64,000 bases of DNA, from assembly GCA_949825045.1 (NCBI GenBank), contig OX463809.1, forward strand, positions 3,995,501-4,059,500, given 5' to 3'. Numbering within the stretch: the first letter of the stretch is position 1; every line of letters starts with the position of its first letter. Positions 23,190 through 33,357 of this stretch are shown piece by piece. The notes below the pieces were generated by a model. It was given only the letters and a program-made list of their open reading frames with translations. It did not search any database and was not told the origin of the DNA. The DNA is from Argyresthia goedartella (taxonomy: Eukaryota > Arthropoda > Insecta > Lepidoptera > Argyresthiidae). The position numbers and the translations under genes are program-made.

Positions 23190-23350
23190 CTGATGATGGA
23201 AACGGAAGGTGACAAGGGGACTTCTGTAACCAAACGACGTAACCACATCGAGTTTGGGCTCGTTTGATTCGTCTTGACAATTTATTTGACTTTGAGTGAT
23301 GTCACGGGTCTGATGATGGAGTCGAAAGGTGGCCTTGGGAACTCCATAAT
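23190..23350. repeat. Diverged direct repeat in hAT leader
   Basis: TCTGATGATGGAAACGGAAG at 23190 recurs as TCTGATGATGGAGTCGAAAG at 23311, a spacing of about 121 bp. Both are followed by similar GGTG..CTT..GG..ACT text. It is noncoding. Confidence 0.5.
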
Positions 23351-23511
23351 AAAAACTAAAAGACGAATTCATGTCGAATTCTGGCTCATTCTATTATTCT
23401 TCACTTTGGGCTCGGATGAGCTAATTTATTCACTTACTTTTATTTTAATAAATTCACTTACTTTTATTTGTTTTAACTTAAGTATATTTTTTTTCAGATG
23501 AAAGCTTTAAA

Positions 23512-25395
23512 ATGCCAAACAAACAACAGAATCCGGTTTGGCAATACTTTGCAAAATGCACAACCGATCCATCGAAAGCTGTCTGCAATATTTGCAAAAA
23601 ATCGCTATCATTGGGTAGCCACGAACGTAGGAAGCAAACAATACACTGCATAAAACGGCACTTAGCAAATTGTCATGGCGAGGAACACAGGCAGTTATTG
23701 AAACGACAGTCAGAAGTAGACGATTTGAAAAATGAAGCCAAACTGAAACGAACCAATGCTGCAATCTCATTGGAAGTATTGAGAACTGATAAACCGAATC
23801 TTGTCCAGGCCACGATCCCTAGTTTGGCCTCTAAACCTCAACACGTTCAATGGCCTGATGACCATGAAATTACAAAAAGGATTGACAAAGCAGTAATGGA
23901 TCTTATAATTGTGGACATGCTCCCTTATGCTTTGGTGGAAGGTGAAGCTTTCCAGCGGCTCAATTTCAACGAACCCTCAAGCAGTTCACAAATACCGGCT
24001 GAAGTCTGAAAAATATTTTAGAACATCACTGATGCCGCAGACATACGAGAAAATGAAAGCCAAAGTGAAGTCTTTAATCGCAAAAGCTGAGTGGGTGAGT
24101 GCTACCACCGACATTTGGACCAATGCATGTAAATCATGTTCTCTTCTCAGCTTTACAGTACATTTCATTGTAAATCATCAACGCTTAAAAGTTATATTGG
24201 GGGCATGCGTCCTAGAACAAGATCACACTAGTGAATATATTGAGCAAAAATTTACGGAGATGGTAAATGAGTGGAACTTGAGCGGCAAGATGTTTCTGGT
24301 GCTACGCGATAACGCAGCAAATATGATTTGCGCCATGCGTGGTCACTATGATTCTGTAGGGTGTGTGGCACACACACTCCAGTTAGTGGTAAAAAAATCA
24401 CTCTTTGCTGCCGAAGCCACCAAAGATGTGTTGAAAAAATGCAGAAAGATCGTAGGCCACTTCCACCATAGTGAGCCAGCAACCAGGAAATTGACAGAAT
24501 GTCAAAAACAATGCGGACTGCCAGAACATACTCTGGTGCAAGATGTTGAAGTTAGATGGAATAGTACGCACTTGATGTTACATAGGCTTTTAGAGCAGAA
24601 GAATGCAGTCAACTTGTACAGCGTTGAATATGGCAAGATTGATACTCTGCTGTCTAATGAGTGGGATATTATAAAGAACCTGACAGCCGTTTTGAAATTC
24701 TTCTATGAGGCCACACTTGATTTATCATTTGGTGATGCATGCATATCAATAGTCATACCTTTGATATCATTATTACACTGCAAACTGCAAGTTAGAAGTG
24801 ACAACGAAAATGAGATGATGACAATTATGAAAAACTCGCTGCGTGAGAATTTGGACACCAAGTTTTCTTTTTTAAAAAGCCACCCTTCGTTGAGGGCTGC
24901 CACAATACTGGACCCGAGATTTAAATCGAAGTATCTCAATTCTGATGAAGTGGATGTTGCAATCACAGAGATAATAAGTTTTTTGACAGAAAGTAACCCA
25001 GTATCCAGTGGCATGCAGAATGCTCCATCCGTATCTACAGATCAGATCTCCCTTGACACCAATATACCGCAAGAAAAGGAAAGCCTGTAGGATACATGAT
25101 GATAATACTTCTAATCCAACGGAGAGAGCTGGAACTGAAGATCACAGATCTCTCTGAGCCACTGCTGCAACGAAATGCTGACATATATAGTTACTGGAAT
25201 TGCTCTCCTTATCCCATGCTGAGAAAAGCTGTGTTAAAGTATATTTCTGCGCCGCCTACCAGTGTCCCGAGCGAGCAGCTGTTTAGTGCCGCTGGACAAA
25301 TTTATGCAGATCGTCGGAGTAACTTGCTTGGTGAAAATGCTGAAAAACTGCTTTTCTTAGCGTATAATATAAGACTCTTTAACTACGAATACTGA
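23512..25395 (+). pseudogene. hAT transposase with BED zinc finger, two frameshifts
   Basis: The ATG at 23512 starts with a BED-type finger (CNICKKSLSLGS...H.KRHLANCH). A frameshift at about 23950-24000 leads to a second frame (to 25090) with the catalytic core: SATTDIWTNACKSCSLLS, VLRDNAANM (catalytic Asp region), VGCVAHTLQL and VEVRWNSTHLML, all hallmarks of ZBED/hAT proteins. A second frameshift near 25085 leads to the dimerisation domain at 25096-25395, with SVPSEQLFSAAGQIYADRRSNLL. Such enzymes cut and move the element. The order is complete, so a few indels explain its loss. Confidence 0.88.
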
Positions 25396-25756
25396 AAATA
25401 AAGTCATTCATTTTAGTGTAAGATTAACGACTGACTGAAGACTGCTTTATCGAAATGATGATTTACTACTTGAGACTGATTAAATAGTACGTATAATGAT
25501 AAATACATACAAATGAAAAATCTAAGTAATGTGAACAAAATAAAGCTACTTACTTTAATTGTTGATTTTTAAAAGTTTACTTATAGAAGTAACGTGTTGT
25601 TATTGTTTTTAGGATATTGATTATAAATAAAGGTAATTTTTTCTAAGCTTTAATGACTGTTTATTTAATTTAATTGAAGACACGTTCTCACCTAATTTTA
25701 TATTACAACTAAAAAAAGATTCTGACTCATTATAAAAATGTTTTATATGGTTGAAA

Positions 25757-25856
25757 AAGGTTCGGGTTCGGGTTCGGGTTCGGCCGAACCTTACACCAGT
25801 GCCGAACGTTCGGGTTCGGGTTCGGGTTCGGTTGAAAACACAGGTTCGGTCGGACA
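25757..25856. repeat. Right subterminal GGTTCG cluster of hAT element
   Basis: Runs of GGTTCGGGTTCGGGTTCGG with one CCGAAC reverse motif, ending in the terminal repeat. Confidence 0.7.
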
Positions 25857-26049
25857 CTAATAACAGGATTAAAAAAATATTAACGTACTTTCTCTAAAAA
25901 CAAAGGTATCCCATTGTCATCGTTAAGTAATTGCATTTGGTACACTCCGTTTTCGACCTGCTGATTTGTCCTTCTTTTGGCTGTTTTCTTGAAATTTGCC
26001 ATTTGGATGGCTTTAACAGAAAAAAACGATGCATCTTCTTCTATGTTTT

Positions 26050-26385
26050 TCAGGAACTGAAAAATAGTCGCTGGCCGTTAATGGTACGCTGCCAGCCCTC
26101 AACAACATTAGTTGTGCGGTAGCGCCGACCACAGGCAGTCCATGACTTGATGCGCCTAGGTTTCATCCAGAAACTCATATATTTCATAAACTTATCCAAA
26201 TCCAAGACACACCTGTCACTAAAATCCAGCACTTGGGATTTTATATATTCCCATCCTTCCATAACACGTTCTTCGGGCAATAGTGGAAGAACGCTGCACA
26301 AACTCACGATTCTGCTCTTGCGTTTGTCTTTAATGCCCAATTGCTTCCCAAAAATCCCAGTAGTTCTGCCGACAGAACTACTCAA
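26050..26385 (-). pseudogene. MULE-type transposase C-terminal fragment
   Basis: The minus frame reads LLPEERVMEGWEYIKSQV, then FMKYMSFWMK and YRTTNVVEGWQRTING. Cognate sequences in insect MULE/FLYWCH-associated transposases have LLPEE... and (R)TNN..EGWH at the C-terminus. Catalytic residues would lie upstream and are absent. The match is from memory, so the family is moderately sure. Confidence 0.5.
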
Positions 26386-26535
26386 CAGAACAGTTGGGAA
26401 CAGAGAAGTAGTTTGTTCGTGAACAGAACTACTAGTAATTCAATTCCCATTTGTTCTGTCAACAGAACTAATGGTAAAAAAAAAACCAGTAGTTCTGCCG
26501 ACAGAACTACTCAACAGAACAGGTGGGAATAAAGG
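26355..26535. repeat. Palindromic ACAGAAC repeat cluster
   Basis: AGTAGTTCTG-CCGA-CAGAACTACT occurs twice (26361, 26490), each followed by CAACAGAACAG. Between them is TTGTTCTGTCAACAGAACTA. In total there are six CAGAAC and three GTTCTG copies. The two main units are about 129 bp apart in direct orientation. Confidence 0.75.
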
Positions 26536-27084
26536 ACGAGTAGTCAGTAGAGTTCAATTATTATGGAAAGTAGCAGTAGTCATGAAAATTCCGAATAACT
26601 GATGTTGATTTTAAATATTTTCATCATTTTTAAATTAGTATTAGACCGTGCTATACTTTTTTACAAAATACTGTCCTTTTTGTACTATCCTTTTCAACGC
26701 ACATAAATCCAACACTGGTTGTCGTATAGCGCAGTGGGGTAATAAAATTATAACCTCATATTGTTGTACCTCTGTAGGAAGGAAGGTAGTTAGGTACCTA
26801 CAGCGGGGGGCTAGCCCATTAAGTATTTATTGTTTTCTCCATTTAATTACTGTGCGATATTTCTTACAATATTACATAAACATAAACATTTCTTTATTGC
26901 AACACAAAAAGTATAAATTATTGTAGCCCTGGTTCCTAAACTAGGGTAACCTGTGTGTCAGGAACCAGTTCCTTCCATTTGGTGAACAATTCACATTGAG
27001 TTACATCAAGTACAAGGGTAGATCGTACATCGCAAGTAGAGGGTACATCGCCGCAGCTATAGAGATAAAAGGTTGCCTAACGAT
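26536..27084. other. Spacer with SINE-like fragments
   Basis: 26800-26820 (GGGGGGCTAGCCCATTA) and 27040-27062 (ACATCGCCGCAGCTAT) are pieces also found in the SINE at 60585. No gene is visible. Confidence 0.35.
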
Positions 27085-27723
27085 GTTTTCCATCACCGTA
27101 ATGTACATTGGTTAAATTACTTATCTCAATGGTATATGGTCAGCACCGGATTCGAACACGCATCTCCTGCGTGAGAAGCGAGTATGAAACCACTAGACCA
27201 TGGAGCTCAATTGGTATGAACCGGTTTATTAGGGTTTACCCCATTATTATTTTGTACACGACGACGGTACATTTATGAAATGTATGGGAAATTAAACATT
27301 GCATTTTTAATGCAGTTCTTCAAAGTAAACCAGGTGGAAATTATTATTGTTTTGGTGGACTATTTTTTGGCACAAATATCAAACTGAAAGTCGTAGGCGG
27401 TCCGGAGATATTTGATGTTATTAAATGTTCAAGCTGTAATCCTCACCAAGATGTCTTAATAACTCTGGAATCGTTGAAGGACACTAATTCTGAAATTTGG
27501 CATATCGTCTGGACTATTTCTGGACTAATTTTTGAAACCTAAACCAAGTCGGTAGGCCCTTCCGTTTGCTTGCACGAAAGATGAGGATTACAGCTTGACG
27601 TCAAGCTGTAATCCTTACCAACCTATAGCTATAACTTCGGAACTATAAGTGGACTATTTTTAGCGATGTCAAATTTCATTTTCATGAAGGATTCAATGGT
27701 GAGGATTACAGCTTGAAGGTCGT
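27085..27723 (-). repeat. Composite repeat copy A (tRNA-like head plus GGATTACAGC body)
   Basis: 27125-27215 on the minus strand is tRNA-like: box A TGGTCTAGTGGTT and box B GTTCGAATCC. It is followed by about 500 bp that match 41546-42069. The body carries GAGGATTACAGCTTGA in both orientations (27431, 27586, 27604, 27700), once as a near-perfect palindrome around TTGACGTCAA. This is a SINE-derived or foldback-type element. Confidence 0.7.
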
Positions 27724-28028
27724 GATAGCATGCCACCTTGCTGCAAACTTTTGTTCAAATGATTTTGGTAGCTTGAAATTAATTTGTAAATTTAAGTCTT
27801 ACTTTGGTAGTCGCAGTTTATCTAAGTTTTTCTGATAAGTAGCCTACTGTAATATCATCGTGAATTAATTGTAACTGGCATTTTAATATAAAATCATCAC
27901 GATCTATATATTCTGTTCGACGAAGACGTGTTGCGTCACTTGTTATTTTACTATTTCGTACAATTACTAATTCGTGCAATTCCTAATTTGTGTAACGGTA
28001 ATAAGTATTTTTGTATTCAAACCTCTTA

Positions 28029-28172
28029 AGGAGATGTGTGCTCCAAGTAACTTTGGTAAAATTATTTGATTGTGAAATGGCAACTGAGCAAAATAAGACA
28101 AAATAATGTTTTATTTCACCCCTTTTCACAATCAATTTAATTAAACCAAAAGTACTAGGAGCACATACCTTC
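28029..28172. repeat. Foldback element
   Basis: 28029-28070 (AAGGAGATGTGTGCTCC...GATTGTGAAA) is mirrored by 28126-28172 (TTTTCACAATC...GGAGCACATACCTT). Imperfect inverted arms of about 45 bp surround a short spacer. Confidence 0.65.
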
Positions 28173-28682
28173 GGGTGTAATATGTAATGGTTTTACATCA
28201 AAGTGGCAAGTTATGAATACCAAAGAGATTGCATGTTTCGCTGTTTCATATACAGGGGGTAGAAGTTTTATTCTACACATAGTAGGACAGACAGAAATAG
28301 GTCTCCCTCGTGGCCCTACTAGTAGAACCACGAGAAAAAACGGCGATTTTTTCCCCCAGTTTGTGACAGTAGTTACCAAAATGGGTATGACAAACCGGGA
28401 ACACATGAAACTAATGATGCACTTGTGTTGCGAGACCAAGCTTCGCGGCGGCAGCAATAACGATGTCCCACAAAACCTTTTGCGGGTTCGGGAATATTCA
28501 CTAGCTCATCATTTAGTTATACTGAGCAGGGGCAGTATAACTATTTGGATGAATCCGACCCAAATATAATAAATATATGTTCGATAAAAAATGTATGTTC
28601 AGTTGTCGGCCAAAAGGTTAACATAATTAGTTTGTTCAGCTCGAGCTTTCTGTTACTGTACTAAAATTGCCTTTGTGAGAAG
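28173..28682. other. Spacer with an unrecognised ORF
   Basis: A 118-codon plus frame (28213-28569) and an overlapping minus frame show no motif I know. Confidence 0.3.
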
Positions 28683-28689
28683 TTGCCGT

Positions 28690-30154
28690 GTTGCGAAATT
28701 CATATCATAAAGCGAGCCAAAATCGCCCCACGTACTGTCACGTATAGGTCCATAAAAAATATAGCTGTGGATGGTTTCAACAGTAACTTACAAGCTATAC
28801 GATGGGATCTGATAGCTCAACACTCAGACGTTAACGAGATGCTTGTGATATTTAACCAATGTGTTGTACAATTATGTGATTTCCATGCGCCTGTTAGGTC
28901 GGTGGTTATAAAAGACCGCTCCTACCCTTGGATTACGGACACTATTAAAGTCATGATGAGACTCCGTGATCGAGCCGCCATAGACTATCATAAAAGTAAA
29001 ACGGTGGGCAAGAAAAAATATTTTCAAGACTTGAAAATAAGGCTATAACTCAAGAAAAATTTGCATTCTTTAGACACAACATTAACAATAATATTCGGAA
29101 CCCAAAAAGACTTTGGAAGAACCTTAAGGGCACATTATTACCTAAAAAAGACACTGAACTGCCGTCCTTTTTTAATGACCCGAATGTTATAAATAACCAC
29201 TTTTTGTGTTTACCAGGTGCCGCAGTAACTTCTATTTCTCACATGACATTTTTTGAATATCATAGACATAATGAGGCCAAGTTTCAAATAGAGCCAGTCA
29301 GCTTAGACCGCTTGACTAAAATTATAAAGGAGTTGAAATCAAACGCCGAGGGTTGCGATTTTATTACTCTAGATATGCTGGTAATGACACTTCCTCACAC
29401 TATAGACGTAATTCAATCTATTATAAATACCTCCATTTCCTCAAATACGTTTCCTGATGTATGGAAGCATGCCATTGTTCTACCACACCCGAAGAATAAT
29501 AGCCCTACCGAACTAAAGGATCTCATGCCTATCAGCATTTTACCATGTCTGTCTAAAATTTTAGAAAATGTAGTTTGTGAACAGTTAACCGACTTTCTTG
29601 AAAGAAACCGTATGTTGCCTGCGGTGCAATCAGGCTTTGGAAAGGGGCGCAGCACCACGACAGCATTGCTCGACGTTACCGATAATATACTAAACGCACA
29701 GGACAAAGGCATGTGCACGCTCTTGGTGTTGCTTGATTTTTCAAGGGCCTTCGATTGCTTAAATATAAACCTTTTTTTGTCAAAGCTACGCTATTATGGG
29801 TTTGATCACGACGCTATTAATTGGTTTGATAGTTACCTCAAAAATCGCTCCCAATGTGTTAAGATACATCGTAGTGATGGTTCGCAAGTGGTGTCTGACA
29901 AAGGTCAGGTCAATAGGGGTGTCCCCCAAGGATCAATTCTGGGGCCAATTTTATTTATTTTATTCTCAGCGGATATTACTAAGCATATCAGACACTGTAA
30001 GTTTCACATATATGCGGATGACATCCAAGTATATATATCGAGCAAGCCACATGATATTAATGACGCAATATACAACCTTAATGAAGATCTTGGTAGAATA
30101 TCTGATTGGTCCTCTAGTAATTGCCTTCGATTGAACCCAATAAAAACTAAGTAC
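28690..30154 (+). pseudogene. Outer LINE ORF2: endonuclease end and reverse transcriptase first part
   Basis: 28695-29045 encodes the link after the endonuclease (PRTVTYRSIKNI, FHAPVRSVVIKDR, PWITDTIKVMMRLRD). A frame change near 29045 is followed by the reverse transcriptase (29204 onward): PISILPCLSKILE, SGFGKGRSTTTAL, VLLDFSRAFDC (catalytic Asp), GVPQGSILGPILF and YADDIQVY (active site). It breaks off at LNPIKTKY, where the inner LINE sits. The enzyme would copy element RNA at a nicked target. Confidence 0.82.
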
Positions 30155-32022
30155 GATATAAGAGAGACCCAACCGATAACAATCTCCTAACATTTTAACG
30201 CCTTCGAAACCTATGCAACCGCATGTGCCGTGACGCCAAGCGACGCCACATCTATGAGCGTATAGAAATGTACACCCCAGCTCAGGTCTGGAAATTTCTT
30301 AAAACCCTTGGTGTTGGCAAGTCCCAGGAATTTTCTTCAGGTGATGTCGATCTCAACGGTCTTAACCAGTTCTTTTCTTCTCCCCCCCTCGTGATAGACC
30401 CCGCCACAAAGCAGGCAACCCTTCGTCATCTACGGTTGAAGGCTGCAGTCTGTAACTCACCGTTCAACTTTAGTCTCGTTGGAATCGGCGCAGTTAGAAA
30501 GGCAGTGCTAGCGGTCACATCCAAAGCTGCTGGTGGCGACAACGTCAGCCATCAGATGATCCACAGCGTCCTTGAAGAGTTGCTCCCTCCAATTACCCAC
30601 ATCATAAACTTCTCTCTATCAGCTAGATCTTTTCCTAGTCTGTGGAAGAAAGCTCTTGTCATCCCACTGCCCAAAAATTCCAATCCCTCCTCCTTCAAAG
30701 ATTACAGGCCCATATCTATTTTACCTATTCTCTCCAAAGTCCTTGAATCCATTGTCCACTCCCAACTCACCTCCTACCTTTCATCAAACAAACTTCTCAA
30801 TCCTTTCCAATCTGGCTTCAGACCAGGGCATAGTACTACCACAGCACTCTTAAAAGTCAGCGATGATATACAGCTAGCCATGGATCAGAGGTTGGTTACG
30901 GTGCTGGCCCTGCTTGACTTCAGCAACGCCTTTAACTGCGTCGATTTTGACATTCTTGTCGCTATATTAACATCGCTGAATGTCTCCTCCCACGCTGCTG
31001 GCTGGTTCGACTCATACCTGAGAGGTCGTCAGCAGCGCATTAAGTCTGAAGAGACCGAAACTCAATGGTGTGATCTTTCCTCAGGAGTGCCTCAAGGTGG
31101 TATTCTCTCTCCTCTTCTTTTTTCAGTCTTTATAAACTCCATCTCCGACGTCCTCTCTTCTTCGTATCATCTGTACGCAGATGATCTACAAATTTATCGC
31201 CACTTTTCCACCTGCGATGTAGTTTCATCCGTGGAGGCACTGAATGCTGACCTCGAGAATGTGAAAGACTGGGCCTCATCATACGGGCTGTTAATAAACC
31301 CGAATAAATCACAAGCCATGATTTTAGGAACCAGGCACACTCTTTCCTTGTTACAGAAACCCATTGTTCCCGTATCATATAATGGCATCACAATAGAGTA
31401 CACAGATAAGGCGAAAAACCTTGGGGTTATTTTTGACAACCAGCTGTCTTGGTCTCCACATGTCAGAGAGGTCAGCAGACGGGTCTTTGCGTCTTTTCAC
31501 TCCCTCAGGCGTCTGCAGTACTTCTTGCCGCGGCAGACCAAAATCACCCTTGCTCAGTCCCTTCTCCTGCCGCTAATCGACTACGCCGATGTCTGTTGGG
31601 CGAGCGCGAACGAAGATCTTCTGAACAAACTCGAACGACTTCAGAATCTCGGGATTCGGTTTATCTTCGGGCTGCGCAATTTCGACCACGTCTCTCAATT
31701 TCGCAAAGAGTTGGGGTGGCTTCCGATTCGTCGTCGCCGAGACTCCCATATTCTTTTTTGTCTTTTCAATATATTGAAAAATCCGCGCTACCCCAGCTAC
31801 CTTCGAGACCGCTTTGAGTATCTCTTTTCAGGAGATCGGCAACGGAGATCTCACACGGTCTCACTCTTAGCCACTCCAAGGCATACCACTTCCGCATATG
31901 AGCACTCCTTCAGGTTGCAGGCGGTCCGACTGTGGAACGCACTTCCTTGTGCGATAAGAGACAGCCCGACTCTTTTCGCTTTCAAAAACCGGGTAAAAGA
32001 GCACTTCCTCTCTCTTTTGTGA
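30155..32022 (+). CDS. Non-LTR retrotransposon reverse transcriptase (ORF2 C-terminal part)
   Basis: Open from 30202 to the stop at 32022. One TAA at about 30199-30201 lies within the upstream coding-like sequence, so the protein as it stands is about 599 residues from the ATG at 30223. Domains: PISILPILSKVLE, SGFRPGHSTTTALL, ALLDFSNAFNCVD (first Asp), SGVPQGGILSPLLFSVF, LYADDLQIY (active site), KNLGVIFDNQLSW (thumb), and the C-terminal FRLQAVRLWNALP segment of CR1/Jockey-like LINEs. The endonuclease part is missing through 5' truncation, so this copy cannot move by itself. The reverse transcriptase itself looks intact, which indicates a young insertion. Confidence 0.9.
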
Positions 32023-32335
32023 TAGTTATAGTATGTATATTATTATTATATGTAAACTTTATGTACAGGTTTATGTATGTATTTATACGTATTTAGTAGT
32101 TTGTTAGATACGAGTATGTATTTTATTTACCGTATTATATAGATATGTAATTTACTTATATGTATTTTATTATTGTTTAGATATTGTGCACTGCCTACCC
32201 TTTATTGATAAAATTTCCTGTCATGCCTTGGTTTGCTGGAAGAAATCTCTTTTTAGAGATAAGCTCGCCTTTGTACATATGTTTTCTCTTAATGTATCTT
32301 TTTTAAATAACTGTGTTCAATAAAGAATTATGAAT
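30155..32335 (+). mobile_element. Inner non-LTR retrotransposon 1
   Basis: It is inserted in the outer LINE with a TAAGTAC duplication on both sides (30148-30154 and 32336-32342). The 5' end is truncated inside ORF2. It ends after AATAAAGAATTATGAAT with no long poly(A). Confidence 0.88.
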
Positions 32336-32342
32336 TAAGTAC

Positions 32343-32710
32343 CTAATCTTCGGTAGCAAGTACCAAGTAGATAATATAAACCCAACGACAAGTGTTGAGC
32401 TCATGGGAGAGCCTATCGAAAGAGTGTACGAAGCCAGAAACCTAGGACTTATCATGGACAGTGGCTTACGTTTTGAAACGCATGTGAGCCATTGTGTGCG
32501 AGACTGTTTTTATAGGTTGAAGATTCTGTACAAGATGAGGCCGTATTTGGGGTTAACGTTGCGAATACAATTGACTGAGTCACTGGTTCTGTCTAAACTG
32601 AATTACATGGATACGGTTATTGGTCCGCGACTTTTGGCAAAAACCAAAAAGTTAGTGCAACGCGTACAGAATGCTTGCGCGCGGTTCAATTTTGATATTC
32701 CGTTAAGGTA
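32343..32710 (+). pseudogene. Outer LINE ORF2, middle segment (thumb)
   Basis: Directly continues the outer reverse transcriptase: LIFGSKYQ, then YEARNLGLIMDSGLRFETHV, FYRLKILYKMRP, LVLSKLNYMDTVIGPRL and VQNACARFNFDIPLR. It breaks off at 32710 against the second inner LINE. Confidence 0.8.
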
Positions 32711-32797
32711 GGTGCAGGATTTGGGACTCTATTACATAACCGGCTTAACCAAAAAGTAACGAACATTTGCTGTCCAAATTGTTCATTTGTAGATCTA

Positions 32798-33310
32798 GTG
32801 AAGATGATTAGTCGCGGTATCTATGATGAGTACAGCACTATTGTAATTATGGTAGGAAATCATTCAAACATTAGTCGGAATGATTTGAATAAAAGTGTTG
32901 AAACACTTCTAGACTTACATAGTAGGATGAAATGCAAGTTTATACTATGCAATTTTCCATATGCCTGTAATTTGACAGAACTACAGAACAAATCTGTGCA
33001 TAGAATGAATATTCATTTATTTAATTTAACATGTCATCACAGCGATGCTATTTTATATTTCGACATGAATAATTTTATTCATAACTTTACTCTGACACGG
33101 GATACATTGTACCTGTCTAATAAATATAGAAAATTAGTAGCTACATTGTTAGCTTATAATATATGCGACGCAGCTATAGTTGGTTTAACTAAGTTCAACT
33201 TGACATCAGCTTATTTTAAGAGTAATATGACATGCACCCCTATTGGGAATTCACCTGTTAATTATACTTTGCATGCAACATTGGAATCTGTTCCAAGTAA
33301 TTTAAATTAG
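32798..33310 (+). CDS. LINE ORF1 C-terminal part with SGNH/esterase-like segment
   Basis: The frame reads IVIMVGNHSN, then CKFILCNFPYACNL and FTLTRDTLYLSNKYRKLVATLL. These resemble blocks III and V (the Asp-x-x-His loop) of SGNH-type esterase domains in CR1-like ORF1 proteins. Here the expected His of the last block is not obvious (DTLYLS), so catalysis is doubtful. The N-terminus is absent because the element is 5' truncated at 32711. ORF1 proteins bind the element RNA. Confidence 0.5.
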   Translation: MKMISRGIYDEYSTIVIMVGNHSNISRNDLNKSVETLLDLHSRMKCKFILCNFPYACNLTELQNKSVHRMNIHLFNLTCHHSDAILYFDMNNFIHNFTLTRDTLYLSNKYRKLVATLLAYNICDAAIVGLTKFNLTSAYFKSNMTCTPIGNSPVNYTLHATLESVPSNLN

Positions 33311-33357
33311 TTCATAAGACAATAGAGGAAATCTCTAGCATACAAGAGCCACTAAAT

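Larger units (their letters stand above)
22491..25856 (+). mobile_element. hAT-superfamily DNA transposon
   Basis: The ends are TGTCCGACCGAAC (22491) and its complement GTTCGGTCGGACA (25844-25856). Next to each end are clusters of GGTTCG/CGAACC hexamers. Inside is a BED-finger hAT transposase gene with a 5' intron (GTAAGT at 22764; TTTTTTTTCAG ending at 23497). No convincing 8-bp target duplication is seen. Two frameshifts in the transposase make it non-autonomous now. Confidence 0.85.

Noticed and set aside
27125..27215. Functional tRNA gene on the minus strand
   Set aside because: Box A and B are recognisable, but the stems do not close well and the same sequence recurs with a common body, as in a SINE.
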